Source: Orychophragmus violaceus (taxonomy: Eukaryota; Streptophyta; Magnoliopsida; Brassicales; Brassicaceae). Taken from it: a DNA stretch of 64,000 nucleotides. Below the pieces are notes generated by a model. It was not told the origin of the DNA. It worked only from the letters and a program-made list of their open reading frames with translations, and did not search any database. Made by a program: the position numbers and the translations under genes. The DNA lies in assembly GCA_030180135.1 (NCBI GenBank), contig CM058235.1, positions 92,542,535-92,606,534 on the forward strand, in the 5' to 3' direction. Below, one piece after another: positions 34,091 to 45,080 of this stretch (the first letter of the stretch is position 1; the number at the start of each line of letters is the position of its first letter).

Positions 34091-35487
34091 AGTGAAATTA
34101 ACCTTTTTCTAATTATTTGTCTTTTAGTTAAGCTAATAAAGTTTTTTCTATTTTAAATAATTTAAAAATTAATTTTTAATAATGTTACAAAATATAAATG
34201 GGTTAATAGGGTCCCCATTTATTTAATATGAAAACCCTATTAGTAAATGGGTCTAAATGGGTTACCCCATTTAAACCCACCAAAAAATATATGATAAATG
34301 GGTTTAAATGGATATTTATTTTAACACATACCCATTAAAACTCCATTTATCAAAAGCCCATATTAACATCCCTATATGTGTGTCACACCGATTACGATCG
34401 GATAGCTCCTAATCTCTTACGTGTTTTAAATACTTTTCAAATTATTTTTGTTTTGATTACTGGTTATTTAATTTGAATAAACTTTTGAGTTTTCACATAT
34501 GAACGAAGGAAATTAATATATTCAATCAACAAAATGATACCAACTTTTGCCTAAAAACGTCATATCAAAGTAAATACAACAGAAACAGACTTCCCTATCA
34601 AATAGTACAATAGAGACTAAAATAGGAAATTTGTACTACTTCTTTTTAAGTACAATGAAGAAAGAATTCAATTCACAATAAGTTTATCTGTTAATAGATA
34701 TACTACTTATAAATAATATGATCATGTCAACCGTAATAGATTTTCAGTTGCTTAGTTCAAATCATCTCCAAATTGTACTATTCAGATTTTCTTATATATA
34801 TAAAAGCAATTCGTTAAGAAATTTCAAATATTGAACGTTCGAGCATCTAACATACTGAAACTTCCTAACGAATTGCTTTTATATAAAACCTGAATTTTTT
34901 TAAGCTTGGTAAGTTGGTATCTAATATAAACGCTTAAAACTATTGATAGTCATTAAACCAAAAGCGTTTCCAGAAAACGAAAAAAATGACTTAAAATAAC
35001 CATTTTGTTCTTTTTTTTAACCATTTTGTTCTTACTTAATTCCATTTGTTATTTACTATTTTCTAGTTTTTGCATCAGGCCAATTTTCCTTGTTGTAAGA
35101 AATTATATGTTTGTGTAAGAAATTTTATTTATTTATTAATGTTAGCTTTTATTTCATGGTTTAGATTTAAATCCGTGAAGAGAACTTCAAATGTCAAATA
35201 AGCAACTACAACAAACAAATAATTTTCATGGATTTAATAAAAGAAATTATGAAAAGAAGATGACATAGATTCTCTCCTGTAAGTACAAGAAGGTTGTTGG
35301 GTCATTGACTTTAGGAGGTATATGGTGGGCCCATTTCTCTCACTGCATTGGGTTTCAATCACATACTTTTCTTCTAGAAGCCCAAAATTTTGGATGGTAC
35401 ATATGCTGAAAGTATAGATTTCTTTTTTTGTAAAAATATTTTTTTATGTTCAAAATAAACGATATATAACAATAATTTATCATCTAT
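34091..35487. other. AT-rich intergenic DNA
   Basis: No gene, RNA gene or complete element was recognised apart from the foldback at 34795. A repeated phrase ATGGGTTTAAATGG / AAATGGGTCTAAATGG near 34195-34370 may be a MITE end. Confidence 0.6.
34795..34885. repeat. Small foldback (91 bp)
   Basis: TATATAAAAGCAATTCGTTA on the left is mirrored by TAACGAATTGCTTTTATATA on the right, and the pairing continues with two mismatches through GAAATTTCA/TGAAACTTC. The loop is about 35 bases. It could be a tiny MITE or a small-RNA precursor-like hairpin. Confidence 0.7.
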
Positions 35488-35503
35488 AAAAGAGACTAAC
35501 TAT

Positions 35504-36784
35504 CTCGCCCTAGCTTCTTCTTCTCCCTGACGCCGTTTACGAGGAGCCGCCTTCACTTCGAGTTTCACGTTTGCTCCCCGGCCGGCGTTGATAGTCGTGG
35601 TCGGGGAGGGTTCACCAGTTGCCGAGTCTCTTAGATCTGCCGTCCTCCTCTCCCGCCGGTGTCTGCGACGGTTTATCCGAAGTCGGTGTCCCGCTCACTC
35701 CGCTAGCCGCAGCAACCTCCTCTCCTCGCCGTCTTCCTCTCTGCTCAGAGCGTGATGGCCTTTGGCTCTTAGATCTGCCTTCGTTGGCTCTCCTCTCCTC
35801 CGCCGTGTTCCATCTCCGTCGAGTCTTTTAGGTGCGGTTTGGAGTCGTGGTCATCGGAGCGTCGTGGTTCTTCTGGTAAATTTGGTTGAGTTAGGTCGGT
35901 TCTCTACCGGCTGGGTCGTTCTCTCAGTCTTTTTGGTCCGGTTTAATGGGGCAGTGTGGTTTTTGCGGTGTTTTGCGGTTATAGACTTGTGGTATCGGGT
36001 TGGTTGTATAGCGTGGGTATTGTGTTGGATCCGGCTTAGCCGTGGGTTAGTGAGGTTTGGCTATTCGGCTTTAGATAATAAGTAGGTTCCTCTGCTATTT
36101 AGACAAGGTCATCTGCTTAATCCTTGGTTTAAAAGTAGTTTCCTATGCTATTAGGATAAATTGGTGGTCTAAATTTGGTTCTAGCTTCTCAACTTGGATT
36201 TTGGTGGCTAATTTGGTGTCGTTAAGAGTGCTTTTCAATCCGGTTTTTATTGTTAAGTTGGGTTTTGGATTGTTTAGACTTTGGTGGAGATTTGGGTTCG
36301 TTGAGGGCTTCTATCTAGGTATTCTTTAGACGTTTATGAGTGCGTCTTTACCGCATCCGAGAGAGGTTTAGGAGAACTTTCTTAGGTTCTTTCTTGTCGG
36401 GTTATGAAGTTTTGTTTCTGGGTTTTGGGTTGGTGAGAGAGTGTCTCTCTGTGAGTCTCCAGGTAGTTGATGTTTTCGCTTGGTGAGCCGTGGGCTACGG
36501 CGATTTATCTCGCTCTTTCTCTTTTGCGGTTATCTCAATTCCAAGTTTGAGTTGCTACTGTGAACTTTTGGATGTACCGATTTATGTTACTTTTAGCAGT
36601 AGGTTTTAGTTACCCTTTATGGGTTTATGTTGCCTGTTTTGTAGGCTTTGGTTGCCCGATGTGTGGGTTTTGGTTGCCCGAGGTGTGGGCTTTGGTTGCC
36701 TGTTGGTTGGGCTTTGATTCCTATGTTTAGGAATTTGTAAAATTTCGTTTTATGAATAAAATCTATCAGATGAAAAAAAAAAAA
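35504..36784 (+). mobile_element. Retroposon with poly(A) and 16-bp target duplication
   Basis: AAAAGAGACTAACTAT stands at 35488-35503 and again at 36785-36800, directly after a poly(A) run that follows a polyadenylation-like signal (ATGAATAAAATC, 36750-36761). This is the signature of LINE-machinery integration. The 1.28-kb body is GC-rich at the 5' end (CTCGCCCTAGCTTCTTCTTC, then CCGCCGG words) and repeats GGTTGCCCGATGTGTGGG-like phrases near 36640-36710. Its frames are short and I recognise no protein, so it is either a Sadhu-like non-autonomous retroposon or a processed non-coding transcript. The perfect duplication implies a fairly recent insertion. Confidence 0.8.
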
Positions 36785-36800
36785 AAAAGAGACTAACTAT

Positions 36801-37522
36801 GTACCTATTTATTGTAATTAACAGTCATCGAAAAGCAAATTATATGTCAAAAATAAAATAAAAAGCCTGAAAAAAGTCAAGCAGGTGGGTTAACTTCCCT
36901 TTTGATTTTCTAATCTGCAGTTAAGAGAAAATGTTGTGATTAATCTAAATATTTTCTTTCAGTTAGAGTACAGATGTACTACACAAATATAATATAAAAA
37001 TGAATGTTGAAACTAGGGTTGCTAAATCACATTCTTATTCTTAGTTCATGGGACAAGTTACTTATGTGCATGTGTGTACATATTATACACACTTTTTCTC
37101 TTAACGAGTTTGTTTGTTCAAAAACCCCTGACTTTGGTTCATCCATATTATTTCATCAAATTGAAATTGATGTCGAATTAGGTGTAGAAACATAGGTTTT
37201 ATTAAATCTGAGGTTAGTTAAGTTTGAAAATATTTCCATATAACAACTAGAATCAAGCTTGACTTTTACATCAGATTAATTTGACAATATCTTATTGCTT
37301 CAGAATATTAATAATGAACATAGAGTTTCCTTTTATCATATTCTAATATATATTAACGTTTTCAAGTGTGTGTGAATAGCATACCCAAATTAATTATATA
37401 GATCGATCATGCATGATTTTCAGATGTCAAAAGATGATGAATGTGTAAAGTATAAAATATACGTGTTATATTCTGATATAATAATTTGTCAAAAAATAAA
37501 GGAGACAAAATTCCTTAGTAGA
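36801..37522. other. AT-rich intergenic DNA
   Basis: Nothing recognised; short AT-rich frames only. GTAGA at 37518-37522 is the duplication of the next element. Confidence 0.6.
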
Positions 37523-38196
37523 TGTAAGATCTCAATTCTGCATATCCGAAGATAGCAAGAATTTTAGGGTTTAAATTAGGGATTCTTCAAAGCCTTTTAA
37601 CCTAGCTCGGCGGAGATGATGAAATTAGGGCTAAATTGGCGTTTCCGGTGTATCGGAATAAAGCGAATTAGGTTTTATAGCTGAACCTTGTAAAAGGCTG
37701 CCTACGTACCCTTCGGAAAGGGATCAAGCCATTCGTAGTTCCTTTTAGGGGTTAAGTCGTCTCTTAGCGACTTATTGAATTGTGCGTGTTTCAATCTCTT
37801 TTAGCCTGTAGACCCTCATTCTCTCATGTCGAGGTTTAGGTCGGCTTACAGAGTCGTCTATAGATCGATCTCTTGTAGCCTGAATACCTTCATCCTCTCA
37901 TGTCGAGATTTAAGCCGGCTTTTAAGAGTCGTATGTATTCTTTTTTCTTATCTTTTTGCCTGAATGCCCTCTTTCTCTTATATAGAGTTTTAGGCCGGCA
38001 TAAAAAGTCATATTTCTTAAAAAGAAATAGATATTTTCCACAAAAGAAAATAGATATTTTCCTTTTGTGATTATCTTCGAAGATTGCCATTTATCTTCAT
38101 CGACATCGTAATTATCCATAATAAATGCCTTCTATTTCGGGTCGATCCTATTATATGAATGAGCCATTTGGAGGGGTGCTAAAACCGACTCCAACA
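37523..38196 (-). repeat. LARD-like element 3' LTR
   Basis: Left-hand LTR on the + strand; the downstream LTR in element orientation. It has repeated TCTCATGTCGAG...TTAAGCCGGCTT modules of about 75 bp at 37790-38000. Confidence 0.9.
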
Positions 38197-38200
38197 ATAA

Positions 38201-38214
38201 GTCCCCCCCCAAGT
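38201..38214 (-). other. LARD-like element polypurine tract
   Basis: On the minus strand GACTTGGGGGGGGACTTAT stands four bases before the LTR start TGTTGG. Confidence 0.75.
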
Positions 38215-38639
38215 CGGCGATTCGAGCGTTTGGCGTGATGATCGGTGATAGAAAACATTTCGGTTCATGAAGTATAAAAGATTGGCATGAATCTCCGGCA
38301 TTCCTTTGAATGTTGTCGTGGAAAGATAATCTTTTCCGTAGTTTAAGTTAATCGGGTCGTTCTGTCCTTTGATCCGTTTGTATGGATCTTTGGCGAACGA
38401 CGATTAAAACGTAGATCGGTGTTGAACTGCTTTACTTTAAGGCTTACGCTCCACCGTATCTATAATTGCGAGACGGATCTCGGCTTTATTCTAAGGGTGG
38501 GTGAATGTGCGATGCTGTGCTCGACTTATTTGTTATCACCAACCGCGAAGAATTTGCGGGACGGATCCCGGCTTTTCCTTACCACGATGTGCACCTCGTG
38601 CGCAAGGAAGACCACACTTCTGGCCAGGAAGCATGATGC

Positions 38640-38830
38640 TAGTGCGAGTTCTTTTAGACTCGGCTTTCTGCGAGTTCTTTTAGACTCGACTTTCTGCGAG
38701 TTCTTTTAGACCCGACTTTTGCGAACTAAGGAGTTCGGCTTTCTGCGAGTTTCTTAGACCCGATTTTTGCGAACTAAGGAGCTCGGCTTTCTGCGAGTTA
38801 CTTAGACCCGACTTTGATTTGCGAGTCAAA
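38640..38830. repeat. Tandem repeats inside the LARD-like element
   Basis: TGCGAGTTCTTTTAGACTCG followed by GCTTTC recurs about seven times with a period near 26-28 bp, later units alternating with GCGAACTAAGGAGTTCGG. Non-coding. Confidence 0.85.
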
Positions 38831-41800
38831 ACTCGGCTTAAAATTAATTAGATTGAATAAAATAATAATAAAAGTGAAATACTTACTTGATGAATTCATG
38901 TATAAAATGATCGGATGTTGGGCAATGACTAAATGACAAGCCGATATATTTAAATTAAAGAAGACTTACTAGTGTGTCCCACGTTTTGACGGGGAGTACA
39001 GGAGACCGAGCTCGTAATATGAATTTTTTTTGGCGGTACGTTAGTTCATCTCGTAGGAGATATCCATGTCGTCACCGTCATGGGTCGGAGATCTAAGAGA
39101 CCGACTTACATGCATCAAAATAATAAAAAGAACGTTAAATAGCTTTTTCCTTCATGATAAAGCCATAATGCAATAATCGATGAATCATAATAAAGTACTA
39201 TATCATATCAAGTTAATGGTGCATATGGATATGTGCCTTGCAATCTAACGACGATAATTCGTAGGTATGTTTTGTGTTTAAATATGTGATCGGTAACAAT
39301 ACAATCGTTAAACATGATTAGTATTGAAACATTGATTTCAATAGCCAAACTATTAATTTCAGATTATGGCGAGCGATCGGTTAAATGTCGTGATGCAAAT
39401 ATTTAAAAGAGTAATAGGAAAGTGCTACTTATCTTGATGGCTGTAGCTCGATGTTTTCGCGAGTTGCTGATGACGAGATGACGTGGTTGTGACACCGAAA
39501 ACGACGAGTTCAAGGAGTACACCACGGCTTTGACTGTGTTAACCGGGTTCTTGATTTTGTTTTACCTCATGCGGCACATCTCGGTTCAACTTTTCTTTTT
39601 GTTTTGATGTCGTCACCTCTCTCCTAGTTCGAGAAGATCCTTATGACGGCGAGCTGATCGGACGAGTTGATGATAAAACACCTCAGTCAATATAGTCAGT
39701 GACTTGATGAGTTATAGAGTGATAAGATTGCAAAGGAGAGTGGCGAGCCTAAGAGCTCGGCTGTCTTTGGCTTAGCTGAATTGGAATAGAGGATAATGCT
39801 CTCAAGATGGAATCGCGGCACATAGAGATCACTGGACCGGTGAGATCGAGCTGAACTGTGTAGCTAGTCGTTGAGCAGATCGTCGTATGCGGATTGATGA
39901 GCTGATGAATTAACCGGAGCTATGTTGTTCTCGTGATGTCAAGTCTAAGGTCTGATGAGTGATGTAATGGACTCTATTCTCTTCTTGTTGAGATAGATCG
40001 TTCATGAAGAACAATTCAGCGAGTATTGATTCTGCACAAATAGACGTCAGCAGTGAATTAGATTTCTATTTTTTACTGAAACAGCTGAGAGAGTTAACTT
40101 AAACCATAAAAATCTATCAGTTTATAAAGTTAGACAGACAATCATATCAATCTCCTATGATGGAGTTGGTGACACATGAACTTTTAATGACAAAGTGCAA
40201 CTGAGATTTAAAGCATGAGCTAATTAAAAAATAAACCATAGTTCTACTAAAGCATTACTTATCTTTATTATTAATTGATCGGAGACAGTTTAAAACCTAA
40301 GGACTAAACATGACGTATCAAAGTTAAAAACCAATAAACTCAGACATATTATTGCAAACGTGTATCTAGTTTTTAGGGACTTAATAGGACCAAACGATAA
40401 AGTGCTAAAAGTGATTTGAACAGCGTTGCTGTTGTAAGAGGACTTAGCTTTAATTGGTGAACGCTTGACGAGCACAAGCGATGATTGGAGCATAATGAAG
40501 CTAGAGAGGATCCATTGAGCTGTCGATATTGCGTGATGTCTGGGCTTGTCGGATCATGGCTGCTCAAAATCGTCAGTTGACGAGCTAAACAAGACCAAAT
40601 GCCGACGCGACATTGTAAGCTGGCGTGACGAGTTTGTGAAATTTTTCTTTGCTGATTTAGAATAAAGGTCATGACACGGAAATGTCTTCGTGTTAAGTAT
40701 GACGCGCTATTTCTAGATCAGAAAGCGGCATGAATTGTACTTGTCGCAATAGATAATGAAGGTGTGGCGTGTGATATAGATGAGTTGAGGATGGCGAATT
40801 GACGATGAGCGTTTGAGCTTGTGTGTTCTGTTAGTGATTATCGTCAATGAGTTGTCGGATATAGATGAACTCGACGAACTAAGAGCTTGCGTATGAGATG
40901 GTGCAATGATGGGCTCGTCATGTATGCCGAGGGTGATAAGCCGACATGATCGCCATAATGAGAACGATAATGGGCCATGGCATATTGGTTAAAGGGATTT
41001 CTTGTCCAGGAAGTAATTACAATTGTGGCCTTGTCTCCACTCCTCTAACAATAGTGATTGCTCCTATGGCTTCTTTGACATGTATTATGTAATTGTACGC
41101 CCTTTATATGATCTATGTTGAGTGGTGAGTATCAGAAACTGCTTGCAAAAAATCCTATCTTGAGTTTTTTTTTTTTTTTGCTTTCTTCTTCTTCACAGTG
41201 ACGAGTTCAGAGAGTGGCTCCCACTTCCTACTCCTTTTTTTTTAAAGAAAAACGAACCAACCAAATTTATATCTGATTTTTCTTCTTCTTGGTGTGATTA
41301 CGTACGATACATAATGCTCATGCGAGCCATGATGTTGTCTTCGGTGAACTCATGAACTCGAAGTTTGTTCTTGACGACCTCAAGTTGTATCTCTAAGATG
41401 ACAAGACGACAAGGCGAACTTTGTGGATATGTTCCGAGAGATCAGTGATTCCAATTGAATCGAAGATGATCAGGCCTCGGAATAGTTTCTGGCAATCGAA
41501 ACGGAGGAGCATGACGATACTGTGGTGCTCGTTTAATAATTGCCGACGAGATCGTTAAGCTTTGAATCCAGTTTGGATTTGGTGAGTATTGGTTTCATTA
41601 TTTGACCAGCCGAGTTCGATTGTTGCGTGACGATCAACGATATCGGTTGAGTGGCCGAGCTTTAAAACGACATTGACATGGCCGAGTTGTTTCAGCAAGT
41701 TTTGCGGGCTTGATTGGAAACTAGATGACGAGCCGATGAACATGAACTGCTGCCGAGATTGAAGTCGTCGTCGGCTACATCTTTGATAGTCGGTTGTTTC

Positions 41801-42082
41801 TCAAAGACGTTGTCAATAGAGACGTCCTTTTTCAAGTTTTGGTGTGATGGTCGTCAAAGGTTTTTGGGCTTGATGCCGTAACAGATCATTGAGTGGTTTT
41901 GAGCCGATCTCTTCTATGATCTTTGAATTAGGGGTACCGATGCTTCTTATCTTTGATTTTGACGGAGCCGTGACGTGTTCCATGAACGTTGATAATAAAG
42001 TAATGAACTACCAAGGTGCCGATCATGACTTGTCGCCTTTATTTCTTCGTTGAGCATGTTGTATAAAAGACCTTTGAAGAAA

Positions 42083-42100
42083 TCCCCACAGTTGGCGCCA
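42083..42100 (-). other. LARD-like element primer binding site
   Basis: Minus strand TGGCGCCAACTGTGGGGA, two bases from the LTR. It resembles the TGGCGCC primer sites of Tat-lineage elements. Confidence 0.75.
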
Positions 42101-42102
42101 AT

Positions 42103-42776
42103 TGTAAGATCTCAATTCTGCATATCCGAAGATAGCAAGAATTTTAGGGTTTAAATTAGGGATTCTTCAAAGTCTTTTAACCTAGCTCGGCGGAGATGAT
42201 GAAATTAGGGCTAAATTGGCGTTCCCGGTGTATCGGAATAAAGCGAATTAGGTTTTATAGCTGAACCTTGTAAAAGGCTGCCTACGTACCCTTCGGAAAG
42301 GGATCAAGCCATTTGTAGTTCCTTTTAGGGGTTAAGTCGTCTCTTAGCGACTTATTGAATTGTGCGTGTTTCAATCTCTTTTAGCCTGTAGACCCTTATT
42401 CTCTCATGTCGAGGTTTAGGTCGGCTTACAGAGTCGTCTATAGATCGATCTCTTGTAGCCTGAATACCTTCATCCTCTCATGTCGAGATTTAAGCCGGCT
42501 TTTAAGAGTCGTATGTATTCTTTTTTCTTATCTTTTTGCATGAATGCCCTCTTTCTCTTATATAGAGTTTTAGGCCGGCATAAAAAGTCATATTTCTTAA
42601 AAAGAAATAGATATTTTCCACAAAAGAAAATATATATTTTCCTTTTGTGGTTATCTTCGAAGATTGCCATTTATCTTCATCGACATCGTAATTATCCATA
42701 ATAAATGCCTTCTATTTCGGGTCGATCCTATTATATGAATGGGCCATTTGGAGGGATGCTAAAACCGACTCCAACA
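42103..42776 (-). repeat. LARD-like element 5' LTR
   Basis: Same length and nearly the same sequence as 37523-38196. Followed by the GTAGA duplication. Confidence 0.9.
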
Positions 42777-42927
42777 GTAGACGTCTAAAAATAAACTAAT
42801 TAAATATACTTTGATTAATCGACATTTCGTTTTGAAGTTTAGAATGTTCAATATGTCTATATTAGTTTGTTGCTAAGTCACAATCTTAACAAGTTCAATG
42901 AAACTATGAAACAGCACATACAATACG

Positions 42928-43311
42928 AGGGTGTTATTGGTTTGTGTATTTTCGTGTATTTAGAAATCCGCTCATTTTAAAAGCTAATAGATAGATTTTA
43001 CTAATTTTTGCGAAATCCGTAGGTTTTCACTCGGATTTGAGTCTTTGCATTTTTAACTTTAAAATCCACAAAAATCCATTCAAATCCACGATAAAATCAA
43101 ATCCGTATATATATCTTTACTATTGAATAATACTTGATTTTAATTTGGATTGTGAAATCATAGAACCAATAACATATGATTTTAATTAGGATTCTAAAAT
43201 CATGGAACCAATAACACATGATTTTGAAAAATATTTTAAAATCAATGATCCAATGACACCTGATTTCAGTTGGATTTAAGAATCCATTAAAATGCATAAA
43301 CCAATAACCCC
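42928..43311. mobile_element. Harbinger-like MITE
   Basis: GAGGGTGTTATTGGTTTGTG on the left is mirrored by CATAAACCAATAACCCC on the right. The interior is made of diverged ATGATTTTAATTAGGATT units in inverted and direct copies, with no coding. TAC on both sides is a likely 3-bp duplication, as for PIF/Harbinger elements, although the classic TWA is not seen. Confidence 0.6.
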
Positions 43312-43387
43312 TACTACATAATATGAAGGTAATATTAATTTGGAAAAATTTAGATCAGTTTGTAACTTTATAAATAGGTAATTCGTA

Positions 43388-43753
43388 CAGGAAAAAGGTG
43401 AGGTCGAGTTTAATGGCCGAAGCCTTAGTTTGCTTGGAAGCTGTAAAACATGCTAGAGTACTCAATAGGAATAAGGTGATGGTGTCCTCGGACTCTCTTA
43501 ATTAACCTGATCCGAGCTCTATCCAAGAGAGAATTCCCAACAGAGCTCTATGGTGTCCTCAACGACATTGAAGTGATCTCAAAGGAATTCGAATTTATCT
43601 GCTTTCTTATATTTCTAGGAAGAACAATGGTGCTGCTGATGCACTAGCTAAGAGATTTTTGTACGAAGGAAACCTGTTTTCGTAGGCCAGAGATATTGTA
43701 GCTGTGTAAAACTTTATGAAAACAATGGAAAACCCTTTAGTTCAAAAAAAGAG
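43388..43753 (+). mobile_element. 5'-truncated LINE tail with RNase H remnant
   Basis: AGGTAATTCGTA at 43376-43387 and 43754-43765 is a 12-bp duplication around a fragment that ends in an A run. Its coding, broken by stops and slips, reads MAEALVCLEAVKHARVLN, later SELYGVLNDIE-like and NNGAADALAKRFLYEGNLF, the RNase H domain at the C-terminus of plant L1-type LINEs. Only this 3' piece was inserted, as is usual for incomplete LINE reverse transcription. Confidence 0.85.
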
Positions 43754-43765
43754 AGGTAATTCGTA

Positions 43766-44480
43766 TATATATATATATATATATATACGTGTGTGTCTTT
43801 TAATATCGGATTAACAGTATGACTAAACGAAATATACATGTGAAAAACGTTATTTCTTCCTTAACATAAAACGTAATTAATTAATTAAATCTTGTAAAAA
43901 CCTTGAGAATATTTTTTAACATAATTAAATTTAGAAATATTCTTTGTGCGTTTTCACGTCATTAGCCGTCACAAAATTAGCTCAATCATACTTCAATATA
44001 CACATATATAAAATATATATGTCCACAATTAAGATGTTCTAAAATCACTTTGGAATCCAGTGTTACGCTTGAGAACTAATGGCTTATACGCTATGGACAT
44101 CCACCACAAATAATAAAGGTTGATTCAAATTTATTATAGATAAAAAGGATCAAATTTTTCTGCTTAACAAAAATAATAACGTTTTAAATATAAAAATTAA
44201 TGGTAATCTCGGTCTATAGTTACATAAAGAAGATGTTTTTTTTGTCAAGAAGTAAAAGATGACATTGACGGATAGATGTATCATGTATGAAACCACTGAA
44301 GTTTTTGTTTACATCTATTCATGGATATCATTGTGTAGTGGTTTAGTATAAGGATTGGTCCCAATGTATCTTTAGTTTTTTTTTAAATGAATGTAAAATT
44401 TATTCGATCTCGTTTTATATCTGGTGCATCTATATTGTTTGTTTTCCTAAATAAAAGATGAAATCAAATAATTCCTAAGA
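43766..44480. other. AT-rich intergenic DNA
   Basis: A (TA)n run at about 43766-43787 and nothing else recognised. Confidence 0.6.
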
Positions 44481-44499
44481 GTGTGTTGAAGTTGTCTTT

Positions 44500-45060
44500 C
44501 TTGAACCAAACTAGACTTGTAATCCATCACTATAATCTTGCCCTAATTGCTGGATGGATAATTTTGTGGTTTATTCCCCTGCTTACTACTATTCCTCTCC
44601 CACCAAATAGAATGTATAGTAGTTTGGAAAGTGTACCTTATGAAAAACAGTTTAGTGCTAGATTCCGAGGCTTATAGTAATCGAATTAAAGAATTCCAGT
44701 TGCAAGTGAAGTTCCTTCCAAGAAGGCCCCACATTAGAGAATCCCAAATAGTCACAGTGTACTGGCATTCAAAAAACAGGTGCCTTCTGTCTCAAAATGG
44801 CCTGAGCAAAGAACACAGCTTGCATCTGCATTGGACCAGCTTTGCATTCTTGCCCCAGTTGAAAGTCTATCCAATATAGTCAGCCATAGTATGAAAGAGT
44901 ACTTCGGCGTATGATGAGAGAATAAAATACACCTGTTCCAGTCGCAATGTTGGTATATCACTCAAATGTTTTGTCAAGTGTGCTTTGTTGAGAAGCTGCC
45001 CTTAAATTTACCTTCGCTATACTTCCCCATAGCTTTGTCTGTATCTTGTATCTCTAGTTC
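44500..45060 (-). pseudogene. LINE C-terminal zf-RVT remnant
   Basis: On the minus strand the region reads HTPKYSFILWLTILDRLSTG followed by ARMQSWSNADASCVLCSG and a HFETEG segment, the zinc-finger-like domain after reverse transcriptase in plant LINEs (pattern RLSTGDRM, CxxC, then HLFF). Stops and frameshifts are frequent and the HLFF motif is lost (TCFLNAS). No poly(A) or duplication was found, so this is an old fragment. Confidence 0.7.
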
Positions 45061-45080
45061 GAATCTTGTTGAAACGGATA

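Larger units (their letters stand above)
37523..42776 (-). mobile_element. Non-coding LTR element (LARD-like)
   Basis: Two 674-bp LTRs (37523-38196 and 42103-42776), differing at about ten positions by eye, start TGTAAGATCTC and end CCAACA. The flanks carry GTAGA (37518-37522, 42777-42781). A primer site at 42083-42100 and a purine tract at 38201-38214 set the orientation to minus. The 3.9-kb interior contains no gag, protease, reverse transcriptase or integrase and no frame over about 100 codons on either strand, so it fits the large retrotransposon derivative class that moves with proteins made by others. Confidence 0.85.
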
